DNA of 54,232 nucleotides from Acidobacteriota bacterium. Its GTDB lineage: Bacteria > Acidobacteriota > UBA890 > WLXD01. Made by a program: the position numbers and the translations under genes. Below the pieces are notes generated by a model. It saw only the letters and a list, made by a program, of their open reading frames with translations. It was not told the DNA's origin and did no database searches. Below are positions 1 to 8,532 of the stretch, in pieces; the first letter of the stretch is position 1, and the number at the start of each line of letters is the position of its first letter. Location: contig JAJCXT010000033.1 of the NCBI GenBank assembly GCA_029263295.1, forward strand, positions 1-54,232, in the 5' to 3' direction.

Positions 1-1413
1 CAGTAGCGTGTCGAGACGATCGATGATCTTGCCAGCACTGCCGTTGGGGCTGTCGACCGCGGGGTCCAGGATCACGTTCTCGCGGTCGGCGAGCGACGAG
101 GCGTAGTCCCAGCGGGAAAGGAGCTGACTCGACCACCACAGTGCGGTGTCCGGGTAGCCGTTAGGCGGCGTCCAGGTGAAGGGCAGGTGGCCAGCCGCGG
201 CCAGGTGCCCGAGCATCTCGCGGGGCTCTTCGAGTTCGGCGCCCAGGGCGCGGAGTGAGGAGACAATCAGATGGAACGGGCGTTTGAGTTTCGGCGTTGC
301 CGAGGCGAGAGGTTTCGAACGCAGCGCGGTGCGTACCATCGCGCTGACATCGCCGTCAGTCCGCTGGTAGGCCTTGCTGACTTTGCGCACGAGCTTCTTG
401 GAGGGCTCGTATCCGTGCAGCCATCGCAGCATCTTGGTGGCGATGTAGTCGGCCGTCTCCTTCCTGTTGCCGAGAATCGTGAGGACGCGCTCACCGTCGT
501 TGATGCCGCCGCCGGCCGGGATCGTCCTGCCGAGCACCCGCTTCTTGCCGTTGTCATGTATGGACCTGGCGAAGTGGAACGTGCCGACTTGGCTGTCGTT
601 GACGCCTCGGTAGGGGTCGTTCCATGTCCACCCGGTGAAGCAGCGGGCGACCTCTTTGACATCGGCCTCGGTGTAGCCCTGGTCTGCTCCCATCGTGTGG
701 AGCTCCATCAGCTCGCGCGCGTAGTTCTCGTTGGGGTGGTTTCTCTCGTTCGTGTCGTTGGTCAGGTAGACGAGCATCGCCGGACTGTGGGCACTGGCTG
801 CGAGCATCGCCGGGAACTTGCCGAGAGCGTGCGTGCGCGCTACCAGGCGCTCGTCGACTGGCTTCAGGAACTGCATGTAGTCGCCGAAGATGTCGATGCT
901 GAAGTGGTCCGACCAGAAGATGGTCATGCGCTCGAAGAGCTGTCGGGGGCTGTACAGCGCGCGGAACAATGCTGCCACCCACAACTCGAAGATCGGGATG
1001 AAGGGGTTGTCGTCATATTCCCGATGCAGCCCGGCCGCGGTCATGTTCAGAGTCGGTAACCCCTCGAGCAGCGCGTCCTCTAGCGCGGAGTTATCGAGTT
1101 GCGTGTAGTCGAGTTGCTCGTCGAGCCAGGCCTCGTAGCCGATGCCGTCGATGCGCGAGTAGTCAGCGGTGGTCGGGCCCATCGTCGAGCGGCGCAGGAG
1201 CGTCGCCTCTGCCTCGGTCACCAGCTTCGCGCTGGCGCTGGAGAAACCGTTCCCGGCGGTTCGCGCCGCGGCAGCGACTACCGCCAGGTCCCGCTGGATG
1301 CCCTGCGGCAGTTGTATGGGGCGCCTGGGAGTACCTGGCGGCAGGCTCCTTCGTGGACGGTGCAGAGCCGGGTCTCCCGGGCCAAACCAGCCGGAGTTCA
1401 TCTTTTCACGCAC
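1..1413 (-). CDS. DUF1800 family protein, 3' end outside the window
   Basis: The minus-strand frame stays open from about 1434 to the window edge, giving 471 codons with no stop; the C-terminus is missing. The DUF1800 signatures are plain: an ARELMELHTMG block near 687-720, followed by VARCFTGWTW near 622-651, and a downstream region with KxLGRTIPAGGG-like spacing near 500-550. DUF1800 proteins are secreted or periplasmic, often encoded next to DUF1501 proteins; their biochemical role is unknown. The start is taken as GTG at 1413, which has AAGGAG at 1425-1430 about 11 bases upstream; an ATG at 1401 is the alternative. I see no convincing signal peptide at either start. The next gene upstream on this strand ends at 1598, leaving a 184-base gap in which I see nothing else. 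Confidence 0.85.
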   Translation of the reverse strand, partial: MREKMNSGWFGPGDPALHRPRRSLPPGTPRRPIQLPQGIQRDLAVVAAAARTAGNGFSSASAKLVTEAEATLLRRSTMGPTTADYSRIDGIGYEAWLDEQLDYTQLDNSALEDALLEGLPTLNMTAAGLHREYDDNPFIPIFELWVAALFRALYSPRQLFERMTIFWSDHFSIDIFGDYMQFLKPVDERLVARTHALGKFPAMLAASAHSPAMLVYLTNDTNERNHPNENYARELMELHTMGADQGYTEADVKEVARCFTGWTWNDPYRGVNDSQVGTFHFARSIHDNGKKRVLGRTIPAGGGINDGERVLTILGNRKETADYIATKMLRWLHGYEPSKKLVRKVSKAYQRTDGDVSAMVRTALRSKPLASATPKLKRPFHLIVSSLRALGAELEEPREMLGHLAAAGHLPFTWTPPNGYPDTALWWSSQLLSRWDYASSLADRENVILDPAVDSPNGSAGKIIDRLDTLL

Positions 1414-1597
1414 GCCTATGGCCGCTCCTTGTGTTCAGGGCCGCGCTGCAGGGGCTGCACTGACCACATCTGGGCGGGGACCCGACAGGACGCTACCAAG
1501 ACCGCGGCGCTCGGCACAAGTGCCAGCGGCAGGGCAGCCGTCAGTCGTGGCCACACCTCCCGGCATGCGTGTGCGCGTGATCGGAGTTGGTCGGTGG

Positions 1598-3739
1598 CTA
1601 TCGGGCCTCGAGTCCCGCGAGGGGGTCCTCGAGAATCCACACCTCGGCGCGATAACCTCGGGTGGTGAAAACCAGCTGGTCGCGGTGGGAATCCAGGCGC
1701 ACGTCGCGAATACCCCGCGGCAGCTCCAGAATCAGCCACGCCAGATCCTCGCCATCGGCCGAGACCCAGCCGAGCGAATGGCGATCGTCCTCGGCGCGGA
1801 CGAACAGGAGGCCCTGGCCGCCTTCGGTCCATCCCGACAGCGTGAGCGTTTCGTAGTCAGTGCCGAGCGAGGTCACGTCGACGCGACGCCCGGTGGCGAC
1901 GTCGAAGAACTGGAGCCGCCAGCCGGCATTACGGTTGCGGCTGCGTGGGCGCATCGCCGTGGCGAGCCGGCGGCCGTCGGGGGAGAATTCCATGTCCTTC
2001 ACGTCGCGCGCGAGGATGCCGCCGACCAGCGTCACCTCGGCACCGTTGTCGAGGTGACGCACCATCAGATCCCCGCCGTCATCAAACTCGTTGGGGCGGA
2101 AGTAGGCCAGGCTCTTCCCATCCGGGGAGACGACTGGAGACGATGAGCAGCCACACATCAGGCCCGGCCAGCCGACCAGTAACTCGATCTCCGACGAGTC
2201 TGCGTTGATCGCATAGATACCCCATTGGCCGTCCTTTCCGAGGGCTTCGGCAACGAGTGACCTGCCGTCGGCATGCCATCGCGGCGGCAGGATACGGCGC
2301 AACGCTGGGGACAGAGTGCGCTCGAGGCCGCTCTCGACGTTCCGGATCGTGAGCACCTTTGGACCCAGGATCGACGGCAAGCTCCCGGGTTCGGAGAAAT
2401 AGGCCATGCGGCTGCCATCGGCGGACAGCTGTGGTGAGCGATTCACGCCTGCCCGCGCGCCGCCGATCGATGTTCTGGCGCCCAGCGTGCGATCGTCCTG
2501 ACTGATGGGTGCTGCGTAGATGTCGTTCTGGCTCGTCTGTCGCGCGTAGATGAGGGCACCGTCTCTGGTGAATCCCATGGGGGTGCTGCGGCCGAAGTCT
2601 GGCTTCAGGAGCCGCGCTCCGCCGACCGGCAGCCCGTCTTCCGAAACCTCCACGACCCACGCCGCCAAATCGCCGGTGCGGTCGCTCACGAAAAGTACGT
2701 AGCGACCATCGGCCGTCCAGATTGGCCACAGGTCGTCGGCTGGATGGTCGATGAGTGTGGTTGTGACCGTGCCGTCGGTGGCGGCGAGCAGGAGGTCGTG
2801 TGAGCCGTCCTCGTCGGCACGCTGATATGCGATCCAGCGCCCGTTGGGCGACAACCGCGCCAGTTCGGGTGCTGTCGTGCCGAGCCTGGCCGCGGTGTAG
2901 GCGGTGCCGCTGCGGGTGTCGATCAGCCGCAGATCGTGCGTCGATTCGTCGATAAAGAAGGTGGCCAGAATGTCGCGTCCATCCGCCGACCAGCCCTCGA
3001 GCTCGATGTGCCGCGGTCGCGTCCATCCCGACGCGAGCGGGCGGTTGTCCGAACCGTCGCGGCGCACGGTGCGCACCTCGAAGCCCTTGTCTGGCGAGTA
3101 TCGCGTGTAGGCGATGCGCTCGCCGTCGGGCGACACCACGCTGGTACTCCCGGCACCGTGTTGCGGCACCGGATCGAGGTCGGCGACGACGCGCTCGACG
3201 CCACGGTCGAGGTCGTGGATGGCGAGATTGCCGGACTCCCAGTCGAGGTAGGAGATGAAGCTGCCGTCGGGGGAGAGTGACCCGAACGCGTAGCCTTCCG
3301 AGCCCTCCCACAGCTGCCGGGCCACTGTACGGCGGCCGTTGCGGTAGCTCGTTGCGTCGGCCAGCGCGGAGCGCGCGAACTCCACGATCTCTCGCAGCGC
3401 GGGATCGTCGGCAAATTGCTGAGTAATGCGAAGGTGATGCTCGCGGGCCTCTTCCACACGGCCGATCGCGGAAAGCAGCCGGGCCAATCGAAACTCGGCG
3501 ACGGCCGTCACAGACGCGTCAGTATCTGTCGCGGCGAGTACCATTTCGTAGGTCGTGATGGCCGCCTCGGGATCGCCCATCGCTTCTTCGAGATGTACCG
3601 CACGCTGCAGGAGCTGACGCGCCGTGTCGGCCTGTCGCGCCGGCCTTGCAGTCGCGCCTGACGTCGCGGCGAGCAGGAGCATCGCCAGCAGCGAAAACGC
3701 GAGTATGGGCGGGCGTCCCGAGATGCGTGTCAACCGCAT
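1598..3739 (-). CDS. PD40/TolB-like beta-propeller protein with N-terminal TPR-like region
   Basis: 713 residues. An N-terminal signal peptide or anchor (hydrophobic run about 12-30, then ATARPARQAD) exports it. Residues 35-125 are helical and TPR-like (QLLQRAVHLEEAMGDPEAAI). The rest repeats the PD40 pattern SPDGxxIAY/F many times (for example SLSPDGSFISYLD, VVSPDGERIAYTR, EFSPDGRRLATAM), the WD40-like propeller found in TolB and the N-termini of S9 peptidases. There is no C-terminal peptidase domain, so this is probably a binding or sensing protein in the envelope. ATG 3739 lies one base after the stop of the response regulator, so it should be co-translated with the two-component pair; this suggests it helps sense or execute their response. 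The ligand cannot be told from sequence. Confidence 0.85.
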   Translation of the reverse strand: MRLTRISGRPPILAFSLLAMLLLAATSGATARPARQADTARQLLQRAVHLEEAMGDPEAAITTYEMVLAATDTDASVTAVAEFRLARLLSAIGRVEEAREHHLRITQQFADDPALREIVEFARSALADATSYRNGRRTVARQLWEGSEGYAFGSLSPDGSFISYLDWESGNLAIHDLDRGVERVVADLDPVPQHGAGSTSVVSPDGERIAYTRYSPDKGFEVRTVRRDGSDNRPLASGWTRPRHIELEGWSADGRDILATFFIDESTHDLRLIDTRSGTAYTAARLGTTAPELARLSPNGRWIAYQRADEDGSHDLLLAATDGTVTTTLIDHPADDLWPIWTADGRYVLFVSDRTGDLAAWVVEVSEDGLPVGGARLLKPDFGRSTPMGFTRDGALIYARQTSQNDIYAAPISQDDRTLGARTSIGGARAGVNRSPQLSADGSRMAYFSEPGSLPSILGPKVLTIRNVESGLERTLSPALRRILPPRWHADGRSLVAEALGKDGQWGIYAINADSSEIELLVGWPGLMCGCSSSPVVSPDGKSLAYFRPNEFDDGGDLMVRHLDNGAEVTLVGGILARDVKDMEFSPDGRRLATAMRPRSRNRNAGWRLQFFDVATGRRVDVTSLGTDYETLTLSGWTEGGQGLLFVRAEDDRHSLGWVSADGEDLAWLILELPRGIRDVRLDSHRDQLVFTTRGYRAEVWILEDPLAGLEAR

Positions 3740-3740
3740 A

Positions 3741-4430
3741 TCAAGGAATGTACTTGTAGCCTGCGCCGCGGACGGTCAGCAGATGCTGCGGATTCTGCGA
3801 GTCATCCTCGAGCTTCTGACGCAGCCGGTAAACGAACGTATCGATTGTTCGCGTAGTCGGATAGGCGTTCAGTCCCCAGACCTCGTCGAGGAGCCTGTCG
3901 CGCGTGATCACCTCGTGCGGGTGATCGATCATGAGGCGCAACATCGCTACCTCGCGATCGGTGAGGTCGTGTTGTTCGCCGTCCTTGAAGACGCAGTATT
4001 TCTTGAAGTCCACCTGCGCGCTGCCAATTTCCACGCGGTCGGGAAGCGCGCCGCCGTCGTCGGAGCGACGCAGGTGGGCGCGAACGCGGGCCAGCAGCTC
4101 GCTCACGCTGAAAGGCTTGGTGACGTAGTCGTCGGCGCCGGTATCCAGACCGATTATCTTGTCCGATTCCTGCGACTTGGCGGTTAGCATGATCACCGGC
4201 GTCGCAACGCCGCGCTGACGTATTTCCGTGCACACCTCTAGCCCGCTCATGCCCGGGAGCATGATGTCCAGGATGATGAGGTCGGCCTGACCTGTCATCG
4301 CGAGCTCGAGACCTTCGGTGCCGGTGCTGGCGGCGAGCACGCCGTAGCCGTGATGCTCGAAGGCGTCACGCAGCCCTATTACGAGGTTCGGCTCGTCTTC
4401 TATCAAGAGAATCGTGTGGGACTCACTCAC
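3741..4430 (-). CDS. OmpR/PhoB-type response regulator
   Basis: 229 residues, the usual length for the family. The receiver domain (about 5-120) has the acidic pair ED at 11-12, the phosphoacceptor Asp55 in ILDIMLPGMSG, and the KPF lysine near residue 105. The C-terminal winged helix (about 135-228) ends with the typical DTFVYRLRQKLEDD...VRGAGYKYIP block that binds direct-repeat DNA. It is 15 bases downstream of its cognate kinase and one base upstream of the PD40 protein, forming a three-gene operon. Phosphotransfer from the kinase encoded at 4446-6626 is inferred from this arrangement. Target genes are unknown. Confidence 0.95.
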   Translation of the reverse strand: MSESHTILLIEDEPNLVIGLRDAFEHHGYGVLAASTGTEGLELAMTGQADLIILDIMLPGMSGLEVCTEIRQRGVATPVIMLTAKSQESDKIIGLDTGADDYVTKPFSVSELLARVRAHLRRSDDGGALPDRVEIGSAQVDFKKYCVFKDGEQHDLTDREVAMLRLMIDHPHEVITRDRLLDEVWGLNAYPTTRTIDTFVYRLRQKLEDDSQNPQHLLTVRGAGYKYIP

Positions 4431-4445
4431 TGGGGATGCCTCCGC

Positions 4446-6626
4446 CTAGGTCTCGGGTTCGCTGCGCCGACGCTTGCGTCGGAGCGGAATGCGCACGCGG
4501 AACGTACTGCCCTCCTGCAAATGACTATCGACCTCGATCCGACCTCGGTGCGCATCCACAATATGGCGCACGATCGTCAGGCCGATGCCGCTGCCAGCCA
4601 CTGAATGTACTTCGGGATCGTCGATACGTGTGAACGGCGCGAAGATCTCTTCAACTGAATCACTTCCCATACCGACCCCTGAGTCTCGTACGGTGACAAT
4701 GAACTCCTTGCCGTTTTCCGCCAACGTCACCGCCACTTGCTTGGTGCCCTCGCCGATGTACTTCGCGGCATTGGACAGCAAGTTCACCAGAACCTGCGCC
4801 ATTCCGTCGCGGTCCACGTCGGCCACTACCGCGTAGTCCGGTAACGCCGTGGACAGTTCGATGCCCGCTGTCTCGAACGAGTAGCGGTAGCGTTCGAGGA
4901 TGCCGGAGATCAACGCCGTGACATCGGTCGAACGGAGATGGAACTCGCGTCGTCCCGACTCCATGCGCGAGAAGTCGAGGACGTTGTCGATCACGCCGGA
5001 GAGGCGCTCGCTCTCGCTGAGCATCACTTCGTAATACTCGGAGCGCTTCACCTCGGGCACCCATCCTGCCCGGAGGTTCTCGGCGAACATGCGGATTAGC
5101 GCCAGCGGCGTCTTGAGTTCGTGCGAGACGTTCGACACGAAGTCCGAGCGGGTGCGAGCTAGCGCGACCTCACGGGACATCGTGCGCGTGGCCAGGATCA
5201 ACCCGCCGACAACGGCCAGGAACGCCGCCGCCAGTAGTACCGAGTAGTCGAATACGTCCTGGCGCCCCGCCTCGTCTATCGTGCTGCCGCGAGGGTACGC
5301 CGCGATGCGCCAGCCGGGCAGAGCGTTCAGGTTGACGCGCGATGCGACCCGGTCTGACGGGACGGCCTCCGTCGACGCGAATTCCACCGCCCCGGTGGGA
5401 TCGAGCAGCGCGATGCCGAACCCGCGCCAGGGGCCCTGGTCCAGCAAGAGATCCTTGAGCAGATTGGTCACGCTGCCCGGCCGCCATCTGCGCAGGAGCC
5501 GCCAGCCGGTGTTGCCGCGAGCCGAGATCGCTGTCGAGCCAGTCGTATCCCCGGGCAGGCTCAAGTAGTTGATCGTCCACTCCGGCCCCTGGCGCCCATC
5601 GACGTTGCCGCTGTCGTCCAGAGTGCCGACGACGATGGCCTGGTCCATGCCGGTCAGCTGCGGTGCCTGCAACACCAGAAGGTTGAGCGCGGTTCCGATT
5701 CGGTTGAGTTCGTCCTCCTCGTTGAGCAGCTTACCGATGCGGCGCTGTTGCTCGTCGTCGAGGTCGTACTGGGCCAACGCGTTCTCGGTTTCCTCGCGAT
5801 AGAACGCGTAGACATCCGGATCGAGATTGAAGCGGTACCTGGTGAGGTACTCGAGCATCTCGACGCGATACTCCGAGGCGGCGCCGGTTTCACCAGCGGT
5901 AGCGGCCGCCTGCGACAGCCCGATCCGTCCGATGAGGCCCCACCGGGCCAACTCGCTGTCGAGTGGGTCGGTGAGATTGAGCATGCGCTGCCAGGTACTG
6001 GCCGCCTGGTCAGGTTCGTCTGCCTTGAGGTGTGTGCGCGCCAGCGCGTGCAGCGCGCGCACTCGCTGCAGGTTGCCCGCGGCTACGCCGAATGCTCGAC
6101 GGTACAGGCGCTCGGCGCTCTGCAGATCCTTGCTGTAAAGCTCAGACTGCTTGCCGCGGTTGACGAGCAAGCCATAGGAGTCGTCTGCCGCGTACGCGGT
6201 CTGCACCATGCCGGGAGGCAACGCCGGCAGCGTCGCCTGGGCTCCGCCGGGGTAGACCACCGCGCCGTCGGGATCGACCATCACCATCGGTCGCAGCGCG
6301 GGAAACGCTCGCTCGGCCGCCGCGAGGTTCTCCAGCAGCGCGTGCCCGTTCCAGCCACCCCCCTCGAGCTGGGCAAGCAATCCGTTGCCCCACTCCTCCA
6401 TCGTTTCGTCGAGCTTTGCCGTCAGCAGGTCAGCCGCGCTGCTGTGTTGTTCGATCACGAGAAGCCGACGAGTTGCCGCGCGCTGCTGCACCGAGATGAT
6501 GCTGACGATGGCCAGCACGAGGATCGGCAGCATGAACGCGGCCATGAGGCCAAGCCCCGCCGGCGATGTCCAGCGGACACCAGACCAGCCGGGCGGCCGC
6601 CGTGACCAGAAACGAAGTCTTCCCAT
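4446..6626 (-). CDS. sensor histidine kinase with large helical extracytoplasmic region
   Basis: 726 residues. A first membrane helix at about 24-46 and a second at about 460-482 bracket a region of more than 400 residues. Within it, about 165-290 looks like TPR repeats (AERLYRRAFGVAAGN..., ALARTHLKADEPDQAASTWQ), unusual for a sensor ectodomain. The cytoplasmic part has HisKA with the phosphorylated His502 (SNVSHELKTPLALI), the N box LLSNAAKY, and G boxes DSGVGMG and GSGIGLTI of the HATPase domain. There is no HAMP domain between helix 2 and HisKA. It starts the operon kinase - regulator - PD40/TPR protein. The presence of TPR-like helices in both the sensor and the third gene suggests a protein-protein signal; that is inference. 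Confidence 0.9.
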   Translation of the reverse strand: MGRLRFWSRRPPGWSGVRWTSPAGLGLMAAFMLPILVLAIVSIISVQQRAATRRLLVIEQHSSAADLLTAKLDETMEEWGNGLLAQLEGGGWNGHALLENLAAAERAFPALRPMVMVDPDGAVVYPGGAQATLPALPPGMVQTAYAADDSYGLLVNRGKQSELYSKDLQSAERLYRRAFGVAAGNLQRVRALHALARTHLKADEPDQAASTWQRMLNLTDPLDSELARWGLIGRIGLSQAAATAGETGAASEYRVEMLEYLTRYRFNLDPDVYAFYREETENALAQYDLDDEQQRRIGKLLNEEDELNRIGTALNLLVLQAPQLTGMDQAIVVGTLDDSGNVDGRQGPEWTINYLSLPGDTTGSTAISARGNTGWRLLRRWRPGSVTNLLKDLLLDQGPWRGFGIALLDPTGAVEFASTEAVPSDRVASRVNLNALPGWRIAAYPRGSTIDEAGRQDVFDYSVLLAAAFLAVVGGLILATRTMSREVALARTRSDFVSNVSHELKTPLALIRMFAENLRAGWVPEVKRSEYYEVMLSESERLSGVIDNVLDFSRMESGRREFHLRSTDVTALISGILERYRYSFETAGIELSTALPDYAVVADVDRDGMAQVLVNLLSNAAKYIGEGTKQVAVTLAENGKEFIVTVRDSGVGMGSDSVEEIFAPFTRIDDPEVHSVAGSGIGLTIVRHIVDAHRGRIEVDSHLQEGSTFRVRIPLRRKRRRSEPET

Positions 6627-6770
6627 GCTGAGGATTGTCCCACGCCCGGCGGCGCCACCGGGTCAACGCAGTGTCATCGCCAGACGGTTGCAACCGAGCG
6701 CTCGACCGACCGCCAGATCACGGCGATGGCGAGGGTGGGCGCGAATGTTCCCTAGAAGGCATGGATAGGC

Positions 6771-6789
6771 TGTATCAAAGTATGATACA
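6771..6789. promoter_or_regulatory. Inverted repeat, probable GntR autoregulatory operator
   Basis: Perfect 7-base inverted repeat TGTATCA-AAGTA-TGATACA, ending eight bases before the GntR start codon. A -10-like TATGAT (6781-6786) sits inside it. YtrA-type GntR proteins usually repress their own operon through such a site. The closeness to the ATG leaves no room for a ribosome binding site, so the transcript may be leaderless. Confidence 0.6.
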
Positions 6790-6797
6790 ACATACTA

Positions 6798-7199
6798 ATG
6801 CTGACAATCGACCTCGAATCCACCGTGCCGCTGACCGAGCAGATCGTTCGCGGGCTGCGCTGCGCTATCGCCGAGCGACGATTGGCTGTTGGTGATGACT
6901 TGCCCACGGTTCGCCAACTGGCCGGCGATCTCGGCGTTAATTTCAACACGGTCGCGCGGGCCTACCGCGCTCTCGAGGTATCCGGCCTGGTGCGGTCGCT
7001 CCGCGGGCGCGGAAGCTGGATTGTCGCCGTGAACGAATCGGATCCTGCGCGGGCGGCGTTGACGGCTCGCTCCGCCGTGCGGACGGCGCTGGCTGATGCG
7101 CGCCTGTCGGGACTGCTCCGTGGCGAGGTGGAAGAGTTGGTTTCATCGGAACTGGAAGCGTTGTGGCGGCGCGATGGCGTAGCCCAGGAGGGTCTGTGA
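6798..7199 (+). CDS. GntR-family (YtrA-like) transcriptional regulator
   Basis: 133 residues. Residues 5-75 form the GntR winged helix (PLTEQIVRGLRCAIAERRL, then PTVRQLAGDLGVNFNTVARAYRAL and the wing RGRGSWI). The short C-terminal tail, without an FCD, UTRA or aminotransferase domain, is typical of the YtrA subgroup, which controls adjacent membrane proteins or ABC transporters. It overlaps the next gene by one base (TGATG), so the two are translationally coupled. The palindrome just upstream is the likely operator. The start is chosen because the helix-turn-helix begins immediately; there is no Shine-Dalgarno sequence. Confidence 0.9.
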   Translation: MLTIDLESTVPLTEQIVRGLRCAIAERRLAVGDDLPTVRQLAGDLGVNFNTVARAYRALEVSGLVRSLRGRGSWIVAVNESDPARAALTARSAVRTALADARLSGLLRGEVEELVSSELEALWRRDGVAQEGL

Positions 7200-8005
7200 T
7201 GAGTTTTCTATGGATCGGGTCGCTCACGGCGGTGCTGTTGCCGGTACCCCTGAGCTTCTTCGTTGCCCCGGCTGCGGGGGTGTCGCCCGACCCGTGGCGG
7301 GTCCGGCGCGCACGCATCGCGCTCGTGGGGTTCGCTGGCGCCGTCGCCGTGACGCAGACGGCGTACTTCTTCTTCGCCCGCGGGCTGAGTCGCACCAACG
7401 TCGCCCCCCCTGCGTGGGGGGTGTTGCTCTGGGTGCCGATGGTGTGGTTCCTCCTGGCCAGCCTGGTCATCGAGCTGCGTCGTCCCGGTGTTACGCCGCT
7501 GTCGGACCATTCTCGGCGCAGCGCTTCGCTGCGGCCCCGGCACCGGCTCGCGCCGAAAGATCTCCGTCCGTGGTGGTGCCTCGGCGCAATCTGGGTCCCG
7601 ATCGCGGGATGGGTTGTCCTGCAGGCTCCCGCGCCCCTTGGGGGATCGGTTCTACTGGCATCGTGTGCCTTGCTCTTGCTCTTCGGACCGTACCTGGTTC
7701 GCCGCAACGCGGTCGCGGCGGAGGAGCCGCTCGTTGCTGGGAAGGACGAGCCATTGAGGCAGGTCTACGCGACGCGCCGCCGTCTGCGGTCCCGGGCGAT
7801 CTTCGTGATCCACACCGTTGCCATCACGTGGCAGACGCTCGCAGCGGCGATGATCGGATGGGAATATGACCTCAGCGCCGTCCTCTTGGTCTTGAAGGTG
7901 GGTGTCGCAATCATGGCGCTCGCCTTGGTAGCCAGCGGTGTGCTCGAGCTGTGGCTCAGGCGTCGTATCCAGGCTGCGCAGACGAGGGCCGACAGCGCTG
8001 CTTAG
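7199..8005 (+). CDS. Polytopic membrane protein coupled to GntR regulator
   Basis: 268 residues, not recognised as a named family. About six hydrophobic segments are visible (residues near 3-22, 40-62, 75-96, 130-150, 155-175, 205-255), separated by an Arg-rich cytoplasmic loop (HSRRSASLRPRHRLAPK). The start ATG 7199 shares its first base with the GntR stop codon, so it is translated with the regulator and presumably is its regulated target. Position and topology recall the small membrane proteins paired with YtrA regulators, but there is no ABC ATPase here. Confidence 0.7.
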   Translation: MSFLWIGSLTAVLLPVPLSFFVAPAAGVSPDPWRVRRARIALVGFAGAVAVTQTAYFFFARGLSRTNVAPPAWGVLLWVPMVWFLLASLVIELRRPGVTPLSDHSRRSASLRPRHRLAPKDLRPWWCLGAIWVPIAGWVVLQAPAPLGGSVLLASCALLLLFGPYLVRRNAVAAEEPLVAGKDEPLRQVYATRRRLRSRAIFVIHTVAITWQTLAAAMIGWEYDLSAVLLVLKVGVAIMALALVASGVLELWLRRRIQAAQTRADSAA

Positions 8006-8017
8006 CGGGCGCTCGTC

Positions 8018-8085
8018 TCAGGTGACCGCGACCACGCGCTCGATCGAGCGCTGCGCAGTGCCACGTCGGGGGAGCGTGAAGTCGT
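8018..8085 (-). pseudogene. Relic of a nadA 3' end
   Basis: Read on the minus strand this ends ...TAQRSIERVVAVT-stop (stop 8018-8020), nearly identical to the true NadA C-terminus ARRSIERMVAVT encoded at 11202-11240. The nucleotide match is about 33 bases with few mismatches around a shared core (gcgctcgatcgagcg), then fades. No start or upstream nadA sequence remains. It lies between the preceding membrane-protein gene and the PadR operator, so the PadR/permease unit is bounded on both sides by nadA tails in the same orientation. Confidence 0.6.
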
Positions 8086-8131
8086 CGATATGTACTAGTT
8101 TGTAGAAACGATATGTACTAGTTTGTAGAAA
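8086..8131. repeat. Two perfect tandem 23-base repeats, probable PadR operator
   Basis: The unit CGATATGTACTAGTTTGTAGAAA occurs twice back to back (8086-8108 and 8109-8131), about 65 bases before the PadR start. Each copy contains the imperfect dyad TAC-TAGTTT-GTA, the form expected of a PadR-type box. The duplication should give two adjacent binding sites in the promoter of the PadR/permease operon. Confidence 0.65.
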
Positions 8132-8196
8132 CGCTTCGATAGCGATGGTCCGATGGGATGATCGTCGCGGCGATCGGCTTCACGACGAGGAGACAG

Positions 8197-8532
8197 ATGG
8201 GCAAAGGTGCGTTTCTTGGCGAATTCGAGCAACTCGTGCTGCTGGCCTTGCTGCGCATTGGCAACGAGGGCTACGGCATGGTGGTCAGGCAGGAACTGGA
8301 AGCCACGACGGGGCGGCCGGTGACGATCGGCGCGGTCTACGCGACACTCGCGCGGCTCGAGGACAAGAAGCTCCTGAGCTCCTGGAGGGTTGCCCCGGAA
8401 CCCCACCGCGGTGGACGTTCGCGCCGCTTCTTCCGTGTGGAGGATGCCGGCCGGGCGGTGCTGGCAGAGACGCGCGGAATGATGGAGCGTATGTGGGACG
8501 GTGTGGACGTAGCCGACGAGGTGCGCTCGTGA
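8197..8532 (+). CDS. PadR-family transcriptional regulator
   Basis: 111 residues from ATG 8197, which follows a GAGGAG ribosome binding site; an ATG at 8158 in the same frame lacks one. The PadR winged helix is clear: LGEFEQLVLLALLRIGNEGYG, then TIGAVYATLARLEDKKLL and the RRFFRVEDAGRAVL wing. Its stop overlaps the GTG start of the permease by four bases (GTGA). In Acidobacteriota such regulators are encoded directly before duplicated-permease genes and act as their repressors; the tandem 23-base repeat upstream is the likely target. Confidence 0.92.
   Translation: MGKGAFLGEFEQLVLLALLRIGNEGYGMVVRQELEATTGRPVTIGAVYATLARLEDKKLLSSWRVAPEPHRGGRSRRFFRVEDAGRAVLAETRGMMERMWDGVDVADEVRS

Noticed and set aside
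2082-3311. 409-codon minus-strand open frame
   Set aside because: Alternative frame of the PD40 gene; Arg-rich, without domains.
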